DNA of 64,000 nucleotides from Donghicola eburneus (GCF_900115865.1 NZ_FOXY01000016.1:1-64000); one strand, 5' to 3'; positions 42,862-52,185 are shown, counted from the stretch's first letter. Made by a program: numbers and translations. The notes: a model not told the origin generated them from the sequence alone.

Positions 42862-43641
42862 ATGACTGCGCCTATCATCCACATGGAAAACATCAAAAAG
42901 CACTTCGGCAACGTGATTGCGCTGAACGGTGTGACCTTTGATGTGACACCCGGCGAGTGCCACTGCCTTTTGGGCGACAACGGTGCGGGCAAGTCGACAT
43001 TCATCAAAACCATGTCTGGTGTGCACAAACCCACCGACGGCACGATCAGCTTCGAAGGCAAGCCGCTGTCCTTTAACAGCCCGCGTGACGCCATGGAGGC
43101 GGGGATCGCAACGGTGTTCCAAGACTTGGCGATGATCCCGCTGATGAGCGTAACGCGCAATTTCTTCATGGGTCGCGAGCCGCAAAAAGGCTCTGGCATC
43201 TTCAAGCGGTTCGACGTGGAGCGTGCGAACGAGATCTGCATGGAAGAGATGCGCAAGATGGGCATCAACCTACGTGCACCGGACCAAGCGGTCGGCACTC
43301 TGTCGGGCGGCGAACGCCAAACGGTGGCCATTGCCCGCGCGGTTTATTTCGGGGCCAAGGTCCTGATCCTTGACGAGCCGACATCCGCTTTGGGGGTTCG
43401 TCAGACGTCGAATGTTCTGTCCACTATTGCGCGCGTGCGCGAGCAGGGCGTCGGCGTGGTCTTTATCTCGCACAACGTGCGCCACGCGATGGCCGTGGGT
43501 GATCGCTTTACCGTTCTGAACCGTGGCCAGACCTTGGGGACTGCCGCAAAGGGCGAGATCACCTCGGCTGAGCTGCAGGATCTGATGGCCGGCGGTCAGG
43601 AGCTGGCGCAACTCGAAGGGTCACTTGGCGGGACGATTTAA
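42862..43641 (+). CDS. iatA: inositol ABC transporter, ATP-binding protein (single domain)
   Basis: A 259-residue ABC ATPase. Walker A is GDNGAGKST, the signature LSGGERQ, Walker [12 protein letters not shown], and the switch His is in [10 protein letters not shown]. Most RbsA-type sugar ATPases are ~500 residues with two nucleotide domains; this one has a single domain and must act as a homodimer. Gene order binding protein–permease–ATPase is conserved in inositol clusters of this kind. Confidence 0.93.
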   Translation: MTAPIIHMENIKKHFGNVIALNGVTFDVTPGECHCLLGDNGAGKSTFIKTMSGVHKPTDGTISFEGKPLSFNSPRDAMEAGIATVFQDLAMIPLMSVTRNFFMGREPQKGSGIFKRFDVERANEICMEEMRKMGINLRAPDQAVGTLSGGERQTVAIARAVYFGAKVLILDEPTSALGVRQTSNVLSTIARVREQGVGVVFISHNVRHAMAVGDRFTVLNRGQTLGTAAKGEITSAELQDLMAGGQELAQLEGSLGGTI

Positions 43642-43701
43642 CCTCCCTGACCGCCACGCAGAGGCTGCGGCCTCTGCACCAATTCGAAGTGAGGACATCT
43701 C

Positions 43702-44814
43702 ATGGACAGGAACATGCCAGAGAAGCCACTTGGCGTCGCTCTGATCGGAACTGGCTTTATGGGTAAGTGCCATGCTCTGGCTTGGCGGACTGTGGCAGCA
43801 ACCTTTGGCGGCGCGCATCCGCGGCTAGAGGTTCTGTGCGATGCGACCCAAGAGAGTGCCGAGCGCCATGCCGCTCAGTTCGGCTTTGCCCGTTCGACCA
43901 CGGATTGGCGCGCGGCGGTTGCGGATCCGGCCGTGGATGTGGTCTCGATCACCACGCCCAATGGAATGCACCGTATGATGGCCGAAGCGGCTTTGACCGC
44001 AGGCAAGCATGTCTGGCTCGAAAAGCCTATGGCCCTGACCATGGAAGACGCTGAAGCGATGGCCGATTTGGCGCAGCAGTGTCCGGATCAAGTGACGATC
44101 CTTGGGTATAATTACACCCGCAGTCCTGCCTTTCAGGCCGCCGTGCAGATGGTCGCAAATGGCGAAATTGGCACGCCGCTCAGTTTTCGCGGGGTGTATG
44201 ATGAGGATTACAGCGCCGACCCCAATCTGCCATGGCACTGGCGCATGACGGACGAGGGCGGGGGACTAGGTGCTTTGGGTGACTTAGGCTGTCATTTGGT
44301 AAGCCAGATGATCGCGCTAATGGGGCCTGTTGCGCAGGTGACAGCTCAAACCCAAATCGCGGTTCCAACGCGCCACAGCACTGAGGGTCCAAAAGCTGTT
44401 GAAAACGAAGACAGCGCGCTCGCGCTGCTCCGGTTTGCGTCCGGCGCGCAAGGCAGCTTTGCCACATCACGCGTCGCGCGGGGCCGGAAATGCCGTTTGC
44501 AGTGGGAAGTGCATGGCTCGCTTGGAACCTTGGTTTTTGATCAAGAGAACATGAATGAACTCTGGGTCCATCGCGCCGGTGACGCGGGCTTTGTCCGTCA
44601 CCTGAGCGGACCGGATCAGCCAGATTTTGCGGTGTTCTGCCCTGCACCGGGCCATAATTTCGGTTTCAACGAACAAAAGGTCATCGAAGCACGGGACCTG
44701 TGCCGCGCGATTGCGGGTGGTGCACCCTGCGGGCCGGATTTCGCGGCGGGGCTGGAGATCGAGCGCGTCATTCACGCAATGGCACGTTCGAACGGAACTG
44801 CGGTGGCGCTGTGA
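43702..44814 (+). CDS. second Gfo/Idh/MocA-family oxidoreductase
   Basis: A 370-residue NAD(P)-dependent oxidoreductase. Rossmann motif [19 protein letters not shown] motif WLEKPMALT, and [20 protein letters not shown] containing the conserved D-x3-H. It belongs to the same superfamily as IolG but is clearly different in sequence. In inositol clusters such enzymes may act on other isomers (scyllo- or D-chiro-inositol) or on a glycosylated inositol; which applies here is unknown. Start ATG 43702 is chosen with AAGTGAGGAC upstream. Confidence 0.88.
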   Translation: MDRNMPEKPLGVALIGTGFMGKCHALAWRTVAATFGGAHPRLEVLCDATQESAERHAAQFGFARSTTDWRAAVADPAVDVVSITTPNGMHRMMAEAALTAGKHVWLEKPMALTMEDAEAMADLAQQCPDQVTILGYNYTRSPAFQAAVQMVANGEIGTPLSFRGVYDEDYSADPNLPWHWRMTDEGGGLGALGDLGCHLVSQMIALMGPVAQVTAQTQIAVPTRHSTEGPKAVENEDSALALLRFASGAQGSFATSRVARGRKCRLQWEVHGSLGTLVFDQENMNELWVHRAGDAGFVRHLSGPDQPDFAVFCPAPGHNFGFNEQKVIEARDLCRAIAGGAPCGPDFAAGLEIERVIHAMARSNGTAVAL

Positions 44815-44850
44815 GACAAGGTTTGAATGGGAAAAGGGCGTCAGGCGCCG

Positions 44851-44895
44851 CCGGGGCGCGGCCCCGGACCCCGGAGTATTTTTGCCAAAGTGAAG
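44851..44895. repeat. intergenic palindromic repeat, copy A
   Basis: CCGGGGC-GCG-GCCCCGG (44851–44867), then ACCCCGGAGTATTTTTGCC and AAAGTGAAG. Copies B (46852) and C (48813) share the GC hairpin, the ACCCCGgAGTATTT core and the downstream AAGxTGAAG. It lies between the second oxidoreductase and iolC. The hairpin followed by a T-run could attenuate transcription. Confidence 0.75.
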
Positions 44896-44911
44896 TGGCA
44901 GGGAGAGAGTT

Positions 44912-46834
44912 ATGAGCGATTTGGACGTAATCACGATAGGTCGGGCTGGCGTTGATTTGTACGGGGCGCAGATTGGCGGGCGGCTCGAGGACATGGGGTC
45001 CTTTGAGAAGTATATCGGCGGGTCTCCGACGAACATTGCATGTGGGACGGCGCGTTTGGGTCTGAAGACGGCTCTGATTTCCCGTGTGGGCGACGAGCAT
45101 ATGGGGCGCTTCATTCTGGAGCAGTTGGCGCGTGAGGGTGTGTGCACCGATGGTGTAGTGACTGACCCCGAGCGTCTGACGGCTTTGGTGATCCTTGGCA
45201 TTCGCGACGAAGAGCAATTCCCCCTCATCTTCTACCGCGAGAACTGTGCAGACATGGCGCTGTGCGAGGATGACATTGACGAGGGTTTCATCAAGCGGGC
45301 GCGGGCGGTCGTGGTGACGGGCACGCACCTGAGCCATCCGCGTACCGAAGCGGCTGTGATCAAGGCGCTGGAACTGGCGCGCAAGCACGGGTTGCGGACG
45401 GCGCTGGACATCGACTACCGCCCGAACCTTTGGGGCGTTGCGGGCCACGGGGATGGCGAGAGCCGCTTTGTGGAAAGCGCCAAGGTCACCGAGAAGCTGC
45501 TGTCGACCTTGCATTATTTCGACCTGATTGTGGGCACCGAAGAGGAATTCCACATCGCGGGCGGCTCGACAGACACGGTCAAAGCCCTGCGCGCGGTGCG
45601 CGAGAACTCTGGCGCGACACTGGTCTGCAAGCGCGGCGCCCTTGGCGCGGTGGCGTTCGAAGGTGATGTGCCGGACAGCTTGGATGACGGGCAGACCGGC
45701 GAGGGCTTCCCCATCGAGGTGTTCAATGTTTTGGGCGCGGGCGACGGGTTCTTCTCGGGTCTTCTGAAGGGCTGGATGGACGATGCCGGTTGGCCTGTGG
45801 CGCTGAAGTACGCCAATGCCTGCGGGGCCTTTGCGGTCAGCCGTCACGGCTGCACGCCGGCGTACCCTTCGTTGACCGAGCTAGAGTACTTCCTGGAGCG
45901 CGGCGTCAAACAGAAAGACCTGCGCAACGACGCGGATCTGGAGCAGATCCACTGGTCCACCACGCGCTACACCCGCAATGCGGGCGACTGGTCGACCATG
46001 CGTGTGTTCGCGTTTGACCACCGCCTGCAGCTCGAAGAGATGGACGGCTACACGCTGGCCAAAGGTGGCGAGTTCAAGGAACTCTGCATGAAGGCCGCCG
46101 TTCAGGTGCAGGATGGCCGCGATGGCTACGGCATTCTGTGCGACAACCGCATTGGCCGCTCTGCTTTGCATGCGGCGTCTGGCTCGGGTCTGTGGATCGG
46201 ACGTCCGACCGAATGGCCAGGCTCGCGCCCGCTGACGCTGGAGCCGGAACTGGGGACCGACTTTGGCGGTCTGAACCAGTGGGCCAAAGAGAACGTGGTG
46301 AAGTGTTTGTGTTTCTGCCACCCCGATGACGATGCGGCCACCCGCGCCGATCAGGAAGCCACCGTGAAGCGCCTGTTCGAAGCGTCGCGCCGCAATGGTC
46401 TGGAGTTCCTGCTCGAGGTGATCCCGTCCAAGGTCGGCCCGATCGATGACGAGACCACGCCGACCCTGATCCGCCAGTTCTACGAGATCGGTGTCTACCC
46501 CGATTGGTGGAAGCTGGAGCCGCTGAAGACCGCAGACGCTTGGGCCAAGGCCGTGGCCGCGATCGAGGAGTATGACCTGCACACCCGCGGGATCGTGGTT
46601 CTGGGTCTGGATGCCCCCGAGGCAGAGTTGGCGGCGTCCTTCGAAGTGGCGGCTGGCTTTGGTCTGGTGAAGGGGTTTGCCGTGGGCCGGACGATCTTTG
46701 GCGATGCGGCACGGGCCTGGATGAAGGGCGAGATGTCGGACGAGGCGGCGATCGAACAGATGGCGGCGCGCTACACCCGCCTGTGTCAGGTCTGGGACAC
46801 GGCCCGCGAGAGCGCACGGCGCAACGCGGCCTGA
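44912..46834 (+). CDS. iolC: 5-dehydro-2-deoxygluconokinase fused to DUF2090 (aldolase-like) domain
   Basis: A 640-residue fusion. Residues 1–~325 are a PfkB sugar kinase (GGSPTNIACGTARLGL; TALDIDYRPNLWG; VLGAGDGFFSGLLKG with the catalytic Asp). Residues ~345–640 are DUF2090 (MRVFAFDHRLQLEEMDGYTL; GLEFLLEVIPSKVG; GVYPDWWKLEPL), with an FBA-like TIM-barrel fold. The kinase phosphorylates 5-dehydro-2-deoxy-D-gluconate; DUF2090 is thought to cleave the product to malonate semialdehyde and DHAP, replacing IolJ. No separate iolJ is in this window, in line with that. GGGAGAGAG precedes ATG 44912. Confidence 0.93.
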   Translation: MSDLDVITIGRAGVDLYGAQIGGRLEDMGSFEKYIGGSPTNIACGTARLGLKTALISRVGDEHMGRFILEQLAREGVCTDGVVTDPERLTALVILGIRDEEQFPLIFYRENCADMALCEDDIDEGFIKRARAVVVTGTHLSHPRTEAAVIKALELARKHGLRTALDIDYRPNLWGVAGHGDGESRFVESAKVTEKLLSTLHYFDLIVGTEEEFHIAGGSTDTVKALRAVRENSGATLVCKRGALGAVAFEGDVPDSLDDGQTGEGFPIEVFNVLGAGDGFFSGLLKGWMDDAGWPVALKYANACGAFAVSRHGCTPAYPSLTELEYFLERGVKQKDLRNDADLEQIHWSTTRYTRNAGDWSTMRVFAFDHRLQLEEMDGYTLAKGGEFKELCMKAAVQVQDGRDGYGILCDNRIGRSALHAASGSGLWIGRPTEWPGSRPLTLEPELGTDFGGLNQWAKENVVKCLCFCHPDDDAATRADQEATVKRLFEASRRNGLEFLLEVIPSKVGPIDDETTPTLIRQFYEIGVYPDWWKLEPLKTADAWAKAVAAIEEYDLHTRGIVVLGLDAPEAELAASFEVAAGFGLVKGFAVGRTIFGDAARAWMKGEMSDEAAIEQMAARYTRLCQVWDTARESARRNAA

Positions 46835-46851
46835 GGATGGATCGGGCGTGT

Positions 46852-46900
46852 GCGGGGGCCAGCCCCCGCGCCCCCGGAGTATTTGAGACAAAGTTGAAAG
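46852..46900. repeat. intergenic palindromic repeat, copy B
   Basis: GCGGGGGC-CA-GCCCCCGC (46852–46869) followed by GCCCCCGGAGTATTTGAG and ACAAAGTTGAAAG, between iolC and iolD. It is of the same family as copies A and C. Confidence 0.75.
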
Positions 46901-46941
46901 CAGGGGCCTGCGTTGAGGGGTCCTTTGTGCGGGAGAAGACG

Positions 46942-48795
46942 ATGGGCACGATCCGGCTGACAGCGGCGCAGGCCATGGTGAAGTGGCTGAGTGTACAGCT
47001 GACCGAAGAGGGTGAGCGGTACATTGACGGCATGTGGGCGATCTTTGGCCACGGGAATGTGGCGGGCATCGGCGAGGCGCTGCATGCTTACCGCGATGTG
47101 TTCCCCACCTGGCGCGGCCAGAACGAGCAGACCATGGCCCATGCGGCGATTGCCTATGCCAAGGGCAAGAAGCGCACACGGGCGATGGCGGTGACCAGTT
47201 CCATTGGGCCGGGGTCCACGAACGTGGTGACGGCTGCGGCGCTCGCCCATGTGAACCGGTTGCCTCTGCTCATTGTGGCGGGCGATGTGTTTGCGAACCG
47301 CAAGCCCGATCCGGTCCTGCAGCAGGTCGAGGATTTTGATGACGGCACCATCAGCGCCAACGACTGCTTCAAGCCCGTGAGCCGGTATTTTGACCGCATC
47401 ACGCGCCCCGAGCATCTGTTGTCGGCGCTGCCGCGTGCCCTGCGGGTGATGACCGATCCGGCGAACTGTGGTCCGGCGACCATTGCTTTCTGTCAGGACG
47501 TGCAGGCCGAGGCCTATGACTGGCCCGAAGAGTTTTTTGAACCCCGCGTGTGGTACATCCGCCGTCCGGCCCCTGATGCCGGCGAGTTGGCCCGCGTGGC
47601 CGAGGTGATCAAGGGCGCCAAGAACCCCGTGATCATCGCCGGCGGCGGTGTGATCTATAGCCAAGCCGAAGAGACGCTGGCGGACTTCGCGGCCAAGCAC
47701 AACATCCCCGTGGCCGAGACCCAGGCGGGCAAATCGGCGCTGCCCCAGAGCCATCCCATGAGCTTTGGTGCGAGTGGCGTGGATGGGTCGGCGGCGGCGA
47801 ACGCCGTGTCGGCATCGGCCGATGTGGTGATCGGGGTTGGCACCCGGTTCCAGGACTTCACCACCGGCTCGCGGACTATGTTCGCAGACGGGGCCAAGCT
47901 GGTCTCGGTGAACATCCACGGTTACGACGCGGCCAAGCACGGGGCAGAGGCCTTGGTGGCGGACGCCAAGGTCGCGCTGGAGCTGCTGACCGATCTCTTG
48001 GGGGACTACCGCGCTGAGGCCTGCGATCCGGCAGCCCGCGAGGACTGGCTGCGGGCGGTGGATGCCTATTGCGCCCGTCCCGAGGATCAGGACGCCCTGC
48101 CCACCGACGGTCAGGTGATCGGCGCCGTGCAGCGCGCTACCAGCGAGAGCGCCATTGCCATGTGTGCCGCGGGCACCATGCCCGGTGCGCTAAAACTGCT
48201 GTGGCAGCCGAGCCAAGGCGGCTATCACATGGAATACGGTTATTCCTGCATGGGCTACGAGGTGGCGGGCGCCATGGGTCTGAAGCTGGCGCGTCCAGAG
48301 CGCGAAGTGATCTGCTTTGTGGGCGATGGCAGCTACATGATGGCGAACGCGGAACTGGCGAGCGCGGTGATGCGGCGTATTCCGTTTACCGTGGTGCTGA
48401 CGGACAATCGCGGCTACGGCTGCATCAACCGCCTGCAGACCATGGGCTGCGGGGGCGAGCCGTTCAACAACATGTACGTGGATTGCAACATCGAGGCGCA
48501 GCCCGAGATCGACTATGTGGCGCACGCAGCAAGCATGGGCGCTCATGCGGTCAAGGCCAGCGGCACCGACGCGCTGGAGGCCGAGATCAAGGCGGCACGC
48601 GGGCGCAACATCCCGACGGTGATCGTGATCGACACCATCGCCAAGGACTTCCCCGGCACCGGCCTCGAAACCTCCGCAGGCGCGCACGGGTACTTCTGGG
48701 ATGTGGCCGTGCCAGAGGTCAGCGACCGCGAGAAGCAGCGCAACCGCTATGCCGAGTACATCACACAGATCGCAAAACAGACCGGCGTGAACTGA
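46942..48795 (+). CDS. iolD: 3D-(3,5/4)-trihydroxycyclohexane-1,2-dione hydrolase
   Basis: A 617-residue thiamine-diphosphate enzyme of the acetolactate-synthase type. The N-terminal PYR domain starts TIRLTAAQAMVKWLSVQLTE and contains FGHGNVAGIGEAL and EQTMAHAAIAYAK. The C-terminal PP domain has the ThDP/Mg motif GDGSYMMANAELASAVMRRI … TVVLTDN. IolD hydrolyses the cyclic dione to open the ring, giving 5-deoxy-glucuronate. The start at 46942, with GGGAGAAG upstream, is the family's usual N-terminus; the frame is open further upstream through repeat copy B. Confidence 0.95.
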   Translation: MGTIRLTAAQAMVKWLSVQLTEEGERYIDGMWAIFGHGNVAGIGEALHAYRDVFPTWRGQNEQTMAHAAIAYAKGKKRTRAMAVTSSIGPGSTNVVTAAALAHVNRLPLLIVAGDVFANRKPDPVLQQVEDFDDGTISANDCFKPVSRYFDRITRPEHLLSALPRALRVMTDPANCGPATIAFCQDVQAEAYDWPEEFFEPRVWYIRRPAPDAGELARVAEVIKGAKNPVIIAGGGVIYSQAEETLADFAAKHNIPVAETQAGKSALPQSHPMSFGASGVDGSAAANAVSASADVVIGVGTRFQDFTTGSRTMFADGAKLVSVNIHGYDAAKHGAEALVADAKVALELLTDLLGDYRAEACDPAAREDWLRAVDAYCARPEDQDALPTDGQVIGAVQRATSESAIAMCAAGTMPGALKLLWQPSQGGYHMEYGYSCMGYEVAGAMGLKLARPEREVICFVGDGSYMMANAELASAVMRRIPFTVVLTDNRGYGCINRLQTMGCGGEPFNNMYVDCNIEAQPEIDYVAHAASMGAHAVKASGTDALEAEIKAARGRNIPTVIVIDTIAKDFPGTGLETSAGAHGYFWDVAVPEVSDREKQRNRYAEYITQIAKQTGVN

Positions 48796-48812
48796 CGCAA
48801 ATGGTGGGACAC

Positions 48813-48858
48813 GCGGGGCGCTGCCCCGCACCCCGAGGTATTTGCTCCCAAGATGAAG
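48813..48858. repeat. intergenic palindromic repeat, copy C
   Basis: GCGGGGC-GCT-GCCCCGC (48813–48829), then ACCCCGAGGTATTTGCTCC and CAAGATGAAG, between iolD and iolE. It matches copies A and B in hairpin position and downstream core. Confidence 0.75.
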
Positions 48859-48889
48859 CCGCAAGCCATTGATGAAGAAAGAGACGACC

Positions 48890-49789
48890 ATGATCAGGTT
48901 CGGAACTAATCCCATTGCGTGGGCGAACGATGATGACCAATCCATCGGCAAAGACATCCCGACCCAGCGCATTCTGCAAGAGGCAGGCCGCTTGATCGGC
49001 TTTGACGGGATCGAGAATGGGCACAGGTGGCCGCAGGACGATCCCGAGGCGCTGCGCGCGCTGCTGGCCGACTACGGCATGGTCTTTGTGTCGGGCTGGT
49101 ATTCGACGGAGCTTCTGACCCGTTCGGTCGAGGATGAAATCGCCGCCGTTCAAGGGCATTTGGCCAAGCTCAAGCACAACGACTGCAAGGTCTGCATCGT
49201 GTGCGAGTGTTCGAACACCGTGCATGGAAGCCCTGACGTGCCCGTGAATGATCGTCCGCGCCTGACGGACGAAGAGATGCGCACGTTTGGCGCCAAAATG
49301 GAAGAATTCGCGGCCTATTTGGCGGGCGAAGGCATCACCTTGGCCTATCACCACCACATGGGCACCGTGGTTGAAAGCCCCGAAGACATTGATGCCTTTC
49401 TGGCTGCAACTGGTCCGGCCACGCAGCTTCTGTTTGATGCGGGGCATTGTACCTTTGGTGGCGGCGATCCCGAGGCCGTGCTGCGCAAGCACGTGAACCG
49501 CGTGGCCCATTTCCATGCCAAGAATATCCGTCCTGATGTGACCGCCAAGGTCCGTGCCGAGAACCTGTCATTCCTGCAGGGCGTTCTGGCAGGGGCCTTT
49601 ACGGTGCCCGGCGATCAGGACGGGGCGGTGGATTTCGCGCCCTTGCTGCAACTCCTGAAGGAGGCAGGCTATGACGGCTGGATCGTAATCGAGGCCGAGC
49701 AGGATCCGGAGCTGCGCAACCCTCTGCTCTATCAAACTCTGGGCTTGCATACGCTCAAGCGGATCTCCCGCGAGGTGGGTCTGATCTGA
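48890..49789 (+). CDS. iolE: inosose dehydratase
   Basis: A 299-residue TIM-barrel protein (xylose isomerase-like fold). IRFGTNPIAWANDDDQSIG at the start and LAYHHHMGTVVESPEDIDAF, LLFDAGHCTFGGGDP and VAHFHAKNIR carry the metal-binding Glu/Asp/His residues. It dehydrates scyllo-inosose to the diketone used by IolD. ATG 48890 matches the family N-terminus; a TTG and an ATG upstream (48869, 48872) are in frame but less likely. It follows repeat copy C. Confidence 0.94.
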   Translation: MIRFGTNPIAWANDDDQSIGKDIPTQRILQEAGRLIGFDGIENGHRWPQDDPEALRALLADYGMVFVSGWYSTELLTRSVEDEIAAVQGHLAKLKHNDCKVCIVCECSNTVHGSPDVPVNDRPRLTDEEMRTFGAKMEEFAAYLAGEGITLAYHHHMGTVVESPEDIDAFLAATGPATQLLFDAGHCTFGGGDPEAVLRKHVNRVAHFHAKNIRPDVTAKVRAENLSFLQGVLAGAFTVPGDQDGAVDFAPLLQLLKEAGYDGWIVIEAEQDPELRNPLLYQTLGLHTLKRISREVGLI

Positions 49790-49867
49790 GGCGTATAGGC
49801 GTTCCGGTTGCACAGGCCGGAGCGATCCCTGACTGTGCGGGCAGAGAGTTCCAAGAGGAGAGACTGG

Positions 49868-50077
49868 ATGATTGATCCGACCGATCCGTTCTTTGCCCCG
49901 CTGTGGCGGCGCATTGTGATTGTCGCGCTGTGCCTGGGGTGGGCGCTGTTCGAGGTGGCCACTGGATCGCCCGGATGGGCGCTGATGTTTGGGGCGGCGG
50001 GGGCCTATGCGGCGTTCAAGCTGCTGGGGCCTGGATATCGCCGTGCCCATGAGGACAAGGATAAGAATGATGGCTGA
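49868..50077 (+). CDS. small membrane protein in the inositol operon
   Basis: A 69-residue protein, MIDPTDPFFAPLWRRIVIVA, with two hydrophobic segments (RIVIVALCLGWALFEVATG and WALMFGAAGAYAAFKLL) and a charged cytoplasmic tail (YRRAHEDKDKNDG). AGGAGAGACTGG precedes the ATG. Its end overlaps the iolB start by 8 bases, so it is a genuine coupled gene. No function is known; a role linked to the inositol importer is conceivable but unsupported. Confidence 0.75.
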   Translation: MIDPTDPFFAPLWRRIVIVALCLGWALFEVATGSPGWALMFGAAGAYAAFKLLGPGYRRAHEDKDKNDG

Positions 50078-50864
50078 TCTTTTAAAGAAACCCTTTGGCG
50101 ACCACGGCAAGGTGCACCAAATCACTCCGGAGTCGGCGGGCTGGCGGTATGTGGGCTTCTCGCTGTATCGCCTGCGCGAGGGTGAAAGCGTGTCCGAGGT
50201 CACGGGGGATCGCGAGGTCATTCTGGTGATGGTCGAGGGCAAAGCGACCATCTCTGCAGCAGGCAAAGATTGGGGCGAGCTTGGCGAGCGCATGAGTGTC
50301 TTTGAAAAGACGCCCCCGCACTGCCTGTATGTTCCCAATAACGACAAATGGGATGCGACGGCCACTACCGAGTGCACGATCGCAGTCTGCTCGGCCCCTG
50401 GCATCGGCGGCCACGAAGCGCGCCGGATCGGGCCGGATGGGATCGAACTGACCCAGCGCGGCGAAGGCGTGAACACCCGCTATATCAACAACATCGCGAT
50501 GGAAAACGAAGACTACTGCGACAGCCTCTTGGTGACCGAAGTGTTCACCCCTGCGGGCCATTGGTCATCTTTCCCCAGCCACCGGCATGATGAAGATGAC
50601 TTCCCGCGCATCACCTATCTGGAAGAGACCTACTATCACCGCCTGAACCCCGCCGATGGGTTTGGCATCCAGCGCGTTTATACCGATGACGGGCAGCTGG
50701 ATGAGACCATGGCCGTCAAAGATGGCGATGTGGTCTGCGTCCCCCGTGGCCATCACCCCTGCGGCGCGCCCTATGGGTTCGAAATGTATTACCTGAACGT
50801 CATGGCAGGTCCCCTGCGCAAATGGCGCTTTGTCCCAGCCCCCGAAGTCGAACATATGTTCTAA
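50070..50864 (+). CDS. iolB: 5-deoxy-glucuronate isomerase
   Basis: A 264-residue double-cupin protein. SSFPSHRHDEDDFPRITYLE contains the metal-binding His-x-His and Glu/Asp residues of IolB, and GVNTRYINNIAMENEDYCDS and VKDGDVVCVPRGHHPCGAPY are family words. It converts 5-deoxy-glucuronate to 5-dehydro-2-deoxy-D-gluconate, the IolC substrate. Two adjacent ATGs (50067 and 50070) are possible; MADLLKKPFG is the usual N-terminus. Confidence 0.94.
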   Translation: MADLLKKPFGDHGKVHQITPESAGWRYVGFSLYRLREGESVSEVTGDREVILVMVEGKATISAAGKDWGELGERMSVFEKTPPHCLYVPNNDKWDATATTECTIAVCSAPGIGGHEARRIGPDGIELTQRGEGVNTRYINNIAMENEDYCDSLLVTEVFTPAGHWSSFPSHRHDEDDFPRITYLEETYYHRLNPADGFGIQRVYTDDGQLDETMAVKDGDVVCVPRGHHPCGAPYGFEMYYLNVMAGPLRKWRFVPAPEVEHMF

Positions 50865-50877
50865 GAGGAAACCAGAG

Positions 50878-51657
50878 ATGTCCAAGATTTTTCAGCTGGC
50901 CGCCTGCGCAGAAATGCTCTGGCTCGACAAACCGATTGAATGGCGCGCTGCCCGTCTGACCGAGCGGGGCCTTGGCGTGGGGCTGTGGAATTACCCAGAT
51001 CACGACCTCGCGAAGCTCGAGGCTGTGGGTGCCAACTACACCATCATGAATGGCTATTTGGTTGGCCGTCTGGCTGATGACGCGGGTTCGGATGCGCTGA
51101 TCTCATCGGCGCGAGAAACCGCGCAGGTGGGCAAACGGCTTGGAGTGGATCGGCTAAATTTGCACGGCACAGGCCTTGGCGAGGGGGGCATTCCCGAGTG
51201 GCAGCATGATGTCGTCACTGGTCCCATGTGGATCAAGGCAAAGGACACGCTGAACCGCATTTGCGATATGGCCGAGGACGAGGGCGTGGTCTTTACGCTC
51301 GAAAACCTGAACTTGTTGGATCACCCTGGTTGTCCGTTTGGCCGGACTGAAGACGTTTTGGCGCTGGTGTCGTCCATTGACCGCCCGCAATTGCGGATTA
51401 ACCTCGATCTCTACCACACCCAGATCGGCGAGGGTGATTTGCTGCGCTGGTGCGAGAAGTGCTTGCCTTGGATTGGCGAAGTGCAGGTCGCGGACAACCC
51501 TGGACGGTTTGAGCCGGGAACAGGAGAGATCAATTATCTCGCCATCGCCGCTGGTCTCAAAAGCATGGGCTACACTGGCCCCGTTGGATTGGAAGCATGG
51601 GCGCAGTCGGACAGCGATGCCGCAGTTGACGCGTTTGTTGCGGCGTTTTCTGAGTGA
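50878..51657 (+). CDS. TIM-barrel sugar isomerase/epimerase, hydroxypyruvate isomerase-like
   Basis: A 259-residue AP-endonuclease-2/xylose-isomerase-fold protein. VVFTLENLNLLDHPGCPFGR, LRINLDLYHTQIGEGDLL, IGEVQVADNPGRFEPGTGEI and YTGPVGLEAW supply metal-binding Glu, Asp/His and the PGRxEPGTGEI signature of hydroxypyruvate isomerases (Hyi). In an inositol operon it may serve as an IolI/IolH-type inosose isomerase or epimerase. It starts 14 bases after iolB (AAGAGGAAACCAGAG upstream) and is the last gene of the operon. Confidence 0.87.
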   Translation: MSKIFQLAACAEMLWLDKPIEWRAARLTERGLGVGLWNYPDHDLAKLEAVGANYTIMNGYLVGRLADDAGSDALISSARETAQVGKRLGVDRLNLHGTGLGEGGIPEWQHDVVTGPMWIKAKDTLNRICDMAEDEGVVFTLENLNLLDHPGCPFGRTEDVLALVSSIDRPQLRINLDLYHTQIGEGDLLRWCEKCLPWIGEVQVADNPGRFEPGTGEINYLAIAAGLKSMGYTGPVGLEAWAQSDSDAAVDAFVAAFSE

Positions 51658-51664
51658 AAGACGT

Positions 51665-51700
51665 AAGCCTCCCTTCGCAGTGACGCGAGGGAGGCTTGCT
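51665..51700 (+). terminator. terminator of the inositol operon
   Basis: AAGCCTCCC-T-TCGC (51665–51678) pairs with GCGA-GGGAGGCTT (51685–51697), with a one-base bulge. It sits between the convergent inositol operon and cytochrome c' gene, so it can serve both. The downstream T-run is weak. Confidence 0.65.
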
Positions 51701-51753
51701 AAGGCTTCAGAGCTGGTTGCGCGCTGTCGAGCAGCCCCGACGCGCAGTCTGGA

Positions 51754-52185
51754 TTATTCGCGATAGGTCGAGTGGCACGCCTTGCACGTCCCGCCTATGC
51801 GGCCGAGCGCGGGGCGCAGGTCCACTTCGGTGGTGATTGTCCCCGCCAGCGCGCTCGCGGTTTGCTCTGTGTCCATTGCCAAGGCAGCAAAGTCGTCCCA
51901 CTGTTCCCAGATTATGGGCAGAGCTTCGGACTTGGGGTCCTGTGCGGGCGTTTCGAACAGAGGGGCAATCTGCGCCGAATGCACGGCAAGTTCGGCCAGT
52001 GCAGCATTGGCGGCATCTGCGTCAAAGGCGCGTTCGCCCTTGGCCATGGTGCCGATCACCTTTACCTGATCCCCGATGGCTTTCATAACCTCCATCCGCG
52101 CCATAACATCTTTGTCTTTGACGCCGCCATGGGCCAACGCGGCGGTGCCGAACGCGATGAGCGCGAATGTCATGGTCTTTTTCAT
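51754..52185 (-). CDS. cytochrome c' -type protein
   Basis: A 143-residue periplasmic protein. Signal peptide MKKTMTFALIAFGTAALA, then a four-helix sequence and a C-terminal haem site CKACHSTYRE (CxxCH), the arrangement specific to cytochromes c' and cytochrome c-556. An early MARMEVMKAIGDQVKVIGTM resembles the first helix, where Met can be an axial ligand (c-556). It is the last gene of the copper/redox minus-strand group. Roles in NO/redox handling are known for the family; the role here is not shown. Confidence 0.9.
   Translation of the reverse strand: MKKTMTFALIAFGTAALAHGGVKDKDVMARMEVMKAIGDQVKVIGTMAKGERAFDADAANAALAELAVHSAQIAPLFETPAQDPKSEALPIIWEQWDDFAALAMDTEQTASALAGTITTEVDLRPALGRIGGTCKACHSTYRE

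Noticed and set aside
45881-47179. 432-residue minus-strand frame across iolC/iolD
   Set aside because: It runs antisense to two well-supported genes and through repeat copy B; the composition is Arg/Pro/Ser-rich noise.
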